Shown here: positions 61,239-64,000 of the stretch, one piece after another
Numbering within the stretch: the stretch's first letter is position 1
How the letters are laid out: each line of letters starts with the position of its first letter
Assembly: GCF_002860165.1 (NCBI RefSeq)
Contig: NZ_PGUZ01000005.1
Location: 1-64,000, forward strand
Length of the DNA stretch: 64,000 nucleotides
Source: Bacillus sp. V3-13
GTDB taxonomy: Bacteria > Bacillota > Bacilli > Bacillales > Cytobacillaceae
Reading direction: 5' to 3'
Translations under genes and position numbers: made by a program
Notes under the pieces: generated by a model
Database searches by the model: none
Told to the model about the DNA's origin: nothing
Seen by the model: the letters and a program-made list of their open reading frames with translations, nothing else

Positions 61239-61571
61239 TTATGTTGTTGTTTCAATTAACCTTAATAAGTAATCCAAAATGTCATACACAATCATTGCAG
61301 CGATTGTGTAAAGTACCATGAACCCAAGCAAATAAATGCGTTTTAATAAAAAATTATGATGATCAACCCGTTTCCCGGCCCAATAGGCTATGCCCATGAA
61401 AGTTATCGTAAATCCATTTATGATTTTCGCAAATCAATGATGATTTGGATTAGGTATGATACTCCATTCATACCACTCTATCATAATACGGCCTAATATA
61501 AGGATCGCACCAAAATACGCCGCTTGGGTGCCTAGTATAACTAGAATTGCAATGCGTACTAATTCTGTCAT
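61239..61571 (-). pseudogene. Degenerate copy 1 of the tandem small membrane protein (in-frame TGA)
   Basis: An 111-codon frame aligning codon by codon, without gaps, to the intact copy at 61616-61948, with the same start MTELVRIAILVIL and ending LLRLIETTT. Codon 46 is TGA (61434-61436) where the intact copy has TGG (Trp). A stretch of 59 nt (61327-61385) is identical to 61704-61762, so the duplication is recent. Either a young pseudogene or a truncated 45-residue product. No SECIS hairpin follows the TGA. Confidence 0.82.
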
Positions 61572-61615
61572 GAGGGCTCCTGTTTTTGAAAATAAGAAGA
61601 ACGAATACTCTTTAA

Positions 61616-61948
61616 TTAAGTTATTCTTTCAATTACCCTTAATAAGTAATCGAGAATGTCATACACAATCATCGCAGCAATGGCATAGATTAAAGCATAA
61701 CCGAGCAAATAAATGCGTTTTAATAAAAAATTATGATGATCAACCCGTTTCCCGGCCCAATAAGCTATTCCCATAAATGTTGCCGTAAATCCATTAATAA
61801 TTTTTGGAAACCAGTGATTATTTGGATTAGGGAGAATGCTCCATTCATACCATTCAATCATAGTACGACTTAATACAAGGATAGCTAAGAAATAACCGCC
61901 TTGAGTACATAATATAACCAGGATTGCAATGCGTACTAACTCTGTCAT
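61616..61948 (-). CDS. Small membrane protein, intact copy 2 (candidate immunity protein)
   Basis: A 110-residue integral membrane protein with about three helices: 5-28, 52-70 and 78-103. Characteristic residues are MIEWYEWS (about 30) between helices 1 and 2, and KRVDHHNFLLKRIYLLG before the last helix. ATG 61948 follows AAAGGAG; the open frame to 61969 is not needed. It is the middle of three tandem paralogues that follow, on the same strand, a putative type VII toxin gene. Protection against that toxin is an inference from position, size and topology. Confidence 0.7.
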   Translation of the reverse strand: MTELVRIAILVILCTQGGYFLAILVLSRTMIEWYEWSILPNPNNHWFPKIINGFTATFMGIAYWAGKRVDHHNFLLKRIYLLGYALIYAIAAMIVYDILDYLLRVIERIT

Positions 61949-61994
61949 AATGACTCCTTTTTTGAACATAAAAAGAACAAATAATGTTTTATTA

Positions 61995-62323
61995 TTATAT
62001 TACTCTCTCTACTACTGTCAACAGATAATCGACAATATGATAGACAATCATAGCCGCCCCTATATAAAGAACAAAATATCCAAGTAAGAAAATACGCTTC
62101 ATAATCCAATTCCGATTACTTACTTTTAAACCTGCCCGATAAGCAACCCCAAAAACAAGAGAGTACAAACATTAACAATCTTCTGGAAAGCATTTTTTGG
62201 GTTTTGAAAAGTACTCCATTCATACCAATCCATCATGGTTTTATATAACAGGAAAATACTAGCCATATAGGCTGCTTGTGATGTCAGCATAACTAAAATG
62301 GCGATCCGAATCAGCTCTGTCAT
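61995..62323 (-). pseudogene. Degenerate copy 3 of the tandem small membrane protein (frameshift)
   Basis: The first 52 or so codons (MTELIRIAILVMLTSQAAY, then MDWYEWSTFQNPKN) align to the intact copy. Around plus 62155-62165 the homology jumps to another frame (FGVAYRAGL...IMKRIFLLGYFVLY...DYLLTVVERVI), so a small indel has broken the gene; in the original frame translation stops at 62126. It is the most divergent of the three copies. Confidence 0.75.
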
Positions 62324-62343
62324 AGTATTTCGTTCTTGATAAC

Positions 62344-63174
62344 TTACTTACTGTTAGCGACAGAATTATATGCTTTGATTAATTGACTTGAAAAGGTTTG
62401 AACACCTTCCAGTATCTCCTGCCACTTTTCTTTATCTGCTAGCTGGATGTTAACTGGTTGTTCTTTTTCTTTTTCGTATTCTGTTAACCAAACACCCTTT
62501 CCAGCTTGAAAGAAAAAAACTAAGTTTTCCAAGGAAAGCTGACGTGACTCACCAATTGAAAATACCGATATATTCTCCATCTGATGGTTATGTGCCGTCA
62601 AATCATCTAGAAAAAATTCAAATGACTCCTTTTCATTTTGGTTTCCTTTGAAACTTTTCTCAACCTTTTTTTGCTTTTGGGGATTGCTTAAAAGGTCAAA
62701 AGATTTGTCTGTTAAATTAAAAGAAAGACGTTCTTTGTTTCCCTCCGGAAAAGAGAAAGAATAAAAGTCAGCCAAAGACCCAGGAATTTCACTTTCTTTC
62801 ATAAAAGCAAACTCATGAATGATTTCATCATCAACAAAATGATATAGCCAAGTATCATCTTCTACGTAATGAAAAATTAATGCAGCTTTCTTTTTACCGT
62901 TTGTGGCACGTACCATATATTTGCTATTTGCATATATTTCAAGAAAAGACATGGTGTCTTCATTTATCGGATTCAATCCCAGCTGATGTTGTAGCTCATC
63001 CCATATCCCTTTCATCCTCAGTTGGTTCACGGTTGTTTTAAAAATGGCCTCTAGTTCGCTGGCTCCTTTGGGCTTGATGGAATTATGTATTAACTCTCTG
63101 GCTTCATCTGAGAAATCTGCTGAACTTAAAAGAATGGTTAGTTCTTCTGTAGTCATTGTTATTATATGATCCAA
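62344..63174 (-). CDS. Uncharacterised protein next to a type VII toxin gene
   Basis: A 276-residue cytosolic protein with no membrane helix. The N-terminal helical part (MTTEELTILLSSADFSDEARELIH) is followed by an alpha/beta body: KAALIFHYVEDDTWLYHFV and SLADFYSFSFPEGNKERLSF, both beta-rich. The overall look recalls the EspG/DUF5081-like accessory proteins coded beside Bacillales T7SS substrates, which may act as chaperones; this is tentative. TTG start at 63174 with GGGGGAGG 8 nt upstream. It lies 15 nt after the toxin gene and 20 nt before the immunity array. Confidence 0.55.
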   Translation of the reverse strand: MDHIITMTTEELTILLSSADFSDEARELIHNSIKPKGASELEAIFKTTVNQLRMKGIWDELQHQLGLNPINEDTMSFLEIYANSKYMVRATNGKKKAALIFHYVEDDTWLYHFVDDEIIHEFAFMKESEIPGSLADFYSFSFPEGNKERLSFNLTDKSFDLLSNPQKQKKVEKSFKGNQNEKESFEFFLDDLTAHNHQMENISVFSIGESRQLSLENLVFFFQAGKGVWLTEYEKEKEQPVNIQLADKEKWQEILEGVQTFSSQLIKAYNSVANSK

Positions 63175-63189
63175 TGAAAAGACCTCCCC

Positions 63190-64000
63190 CTATTTAAACC
63201 AGGAGCCAATAGATTTAAAGGTTTCTCCTGCCTTATCTTTTAAATTCGAACCAAACTTTACAGCAGCATCTACTGCGTCTCCCCCTACTTCTTTAATCTT
63301 ATCACCATATCTGCTACTAAGCCCAGCACCAATCAAAGCGCCTACAGCACCCCCCACTACAATTCCAACCGGACCCCCAAAGCTTCCAATAGCTGCTCCA
63401 ACTTTTGCACCCGCTGCAGTTGCCAAAAAGTCCACACCTACACCAGTTACCGCACGTCCAGCCTTATTCGCAACTGACTTATCAGCGTTAGCCGGGTCTG
63501 TAAACTCCTGTGTATTAGATATCACAGTAATTGCGTTCCCAACGATCGGAATACCCCTTGCAACCTTGCTCATTCCTTTTGCATCAGCCAGATTACTTGC
63601 CAAATCTTTCACACCGAATTTGGCCCGTTCGGAGGTAATTGTTAGCTGCTTTGCTAAAGTTTCTGCACCAGTTTTATTTTTAGCAAATCCAAAGGTATGC
63701 TTTAAAAAGCTGGACGGGTTTGGATATCCTTTTAAAAATTGGGCAACTTCTTTTAGTAATTTATTTTGTGGCAGGGGGCCACTTTGAAAATTGTGAACCA
63801 TTTTCGCTAAACGACTTGCATATCCTGAAGAAGCTTTCCATGAATCTTTCGCTCTAACCGTAAAGGAATAATTACGCTTAAAGCGATCGATTAATGTCGG
63901 TTTTCCAATTGGATAATGGATTTCCAATTGCCTTGAAAGCAACGTATAATACGCGGCAAAAGCGAATCTTGACCCTACAAACAGGTTGTCGCCCCAGTCC
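63190..64000 (-). CDS. C-terminal part of a putative T7SS (LXG-type) toxin with glycine-zipper domain (partial)
   Basis: The reading frame is open to the window edge, so the gene starts outside; 270 codons are seen. Residues counted from the edge: a mixed region (DNLFVGSRFAFAAYY...), a helical section (AKDSWKASSGYASRLAKMVHNF) and, near the C-terminus, a hydrophobic Gly-zipper block with GAKVGAAIG and GIVVGGAVGALIGAG (GxxxGxxxG spacing), then an amphipathic end GETFKSIGSWF. Such blocks occur in TelE-like LXG toxins that insert in membranes. The LXG or N-terminal domain is not visible. Followed by the accessory gene and the small membrane protein array. Confidence 0.6.
   Translation of the reverse strand, partial: DWGDNLFVGSRFAFAAYYTLLSRQLEIHYPIGKPTLIDRFKRNYSFTVRAKDSWKASSGYASRLAKMVHNFQSGPLPQNKLLKEVAQFLKGYPNPSSFLKHTFGFAKNKTGAETLAKQLTITSERAKFGVKDLASNLADAKGMSKVARGIPIVGNAITVISNTQEFTDPANADKSVANKAGRAVTGVGVDFLATAAGAKVGAAIGSFGGPVGIVVGGAVGALIGAGLSSRYGDKIKEVGGDAVDAAVKFGSNLKDKAGETFKSIGSWFK

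Noticed and set aside
61434-61436. Second selenocysteine codon (TGA in membrane protein copy 1)
   Set aside because: The intact paralogue has TGG (Trp) here, no SECIS-like hairpin follows, and the neighbour copy is also broken; a simple nonsense mutation is the better explanation.
1-64000. CRISPR arrays, tRNA or rRNA genes, complete prophage or IS element
   Set aside because: None seen: no regularly spaced repeats, no clover-leaf-like genes, and no transposase or integrase frame in the window.

Overview
The window is a chromosomal segment of a Gram-positive, spore-forming Bacillaceae bacterium of the Bacillus/Neobacillus/Mesobacillus type. Evidence: strong AGGAGG ribosome-binding sites with ATG/GTG/TTG starts, Bacillus-specific genes (rsfA, gerQ, ywfO, lipL, hemQ, bshB2), and a core gene order that follows the B. 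subtilis ywi-ywh-ywf-ywd region. The organism looks like a facultative anaerobe: it has a nitrous-oxide reductase cluster, a selenocysteine formate dehydrogenase and an Fnr-type regulator.

Layout. (1) 1-18 kb is conserved core: the 5' end of a probable group II intron behind xapX, then argS-ywiB, speE-speB, pbpG, ywhD-ywhC-ywhB, ywgA, ywfO, a DUF1450 gene, rsfA, lipL, pta, hemQ, gerQ, ywdK, ywdI, a 55-codon Cys-rich gene, ung and a YflT-like stress gene. (2) 18.3-30.1 kb is an 11-gene minus-strand operon: fdhD, fdnG (in-frame UGA selenocysteine plus SECIS hairpin), fdnH, fdnI, fdhE, mobA, moeA, a MoeA-PBP fusion, moaE, moaD and moeB. It makes, matures and supplies the molybdopterin cofactor for a membrane-bound, outward-facing formate dehydrogenase. 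(3) 30.5-33 kb: pdxK, yojF-bshB2 (bacillithiol) and an SRPBCC protein. (4) 33.3-41 kb: an Fnr-like regulator divergent from a clade II nos cluster (c-type cytochrome, nosZ, nosB-like, nosD, nosY, nosF, and a FixH/SurA-like lipoprotein). (5) 41-43.5 kb: a TetR-controlled ABC-2 exporter. (6) 43.6-58 kb: mixed metabolism, comprising a sugar dehydrogenase, HAD phosphatase, tandem P-loop ATPase, YbaK deacylase, Rieske oxidoreductase, diguanylate cyclase, a TrxB-like flavoprotein, a TAXI-TRAP transporter and an amino-acid ABC transporter. (7) 58-61 kb: a small Gly-rich protein and a coiled-coil/polysaccharide-deacetylase pair. (8) 61.2-64 kb: what looks like the end of a type VII secretion toxin locus, with a Gly-zipper toxin C-terminus cut by the window edge, an accessory protein, and three tandem small membrane proteins (candidate immunity genes), two of them broken.

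Regulatory links visible in the DNA: fdhD, fnr and the nos cytochrome gene each carry a TGTGA-N6-TCACA-like box 21-22 bp upstream of a -10 hexamer. This suggests one Fnr-type circuit controls formate oxidation, N2O reduction and itself. No tRNA, rRNA or CRISPR array was found.
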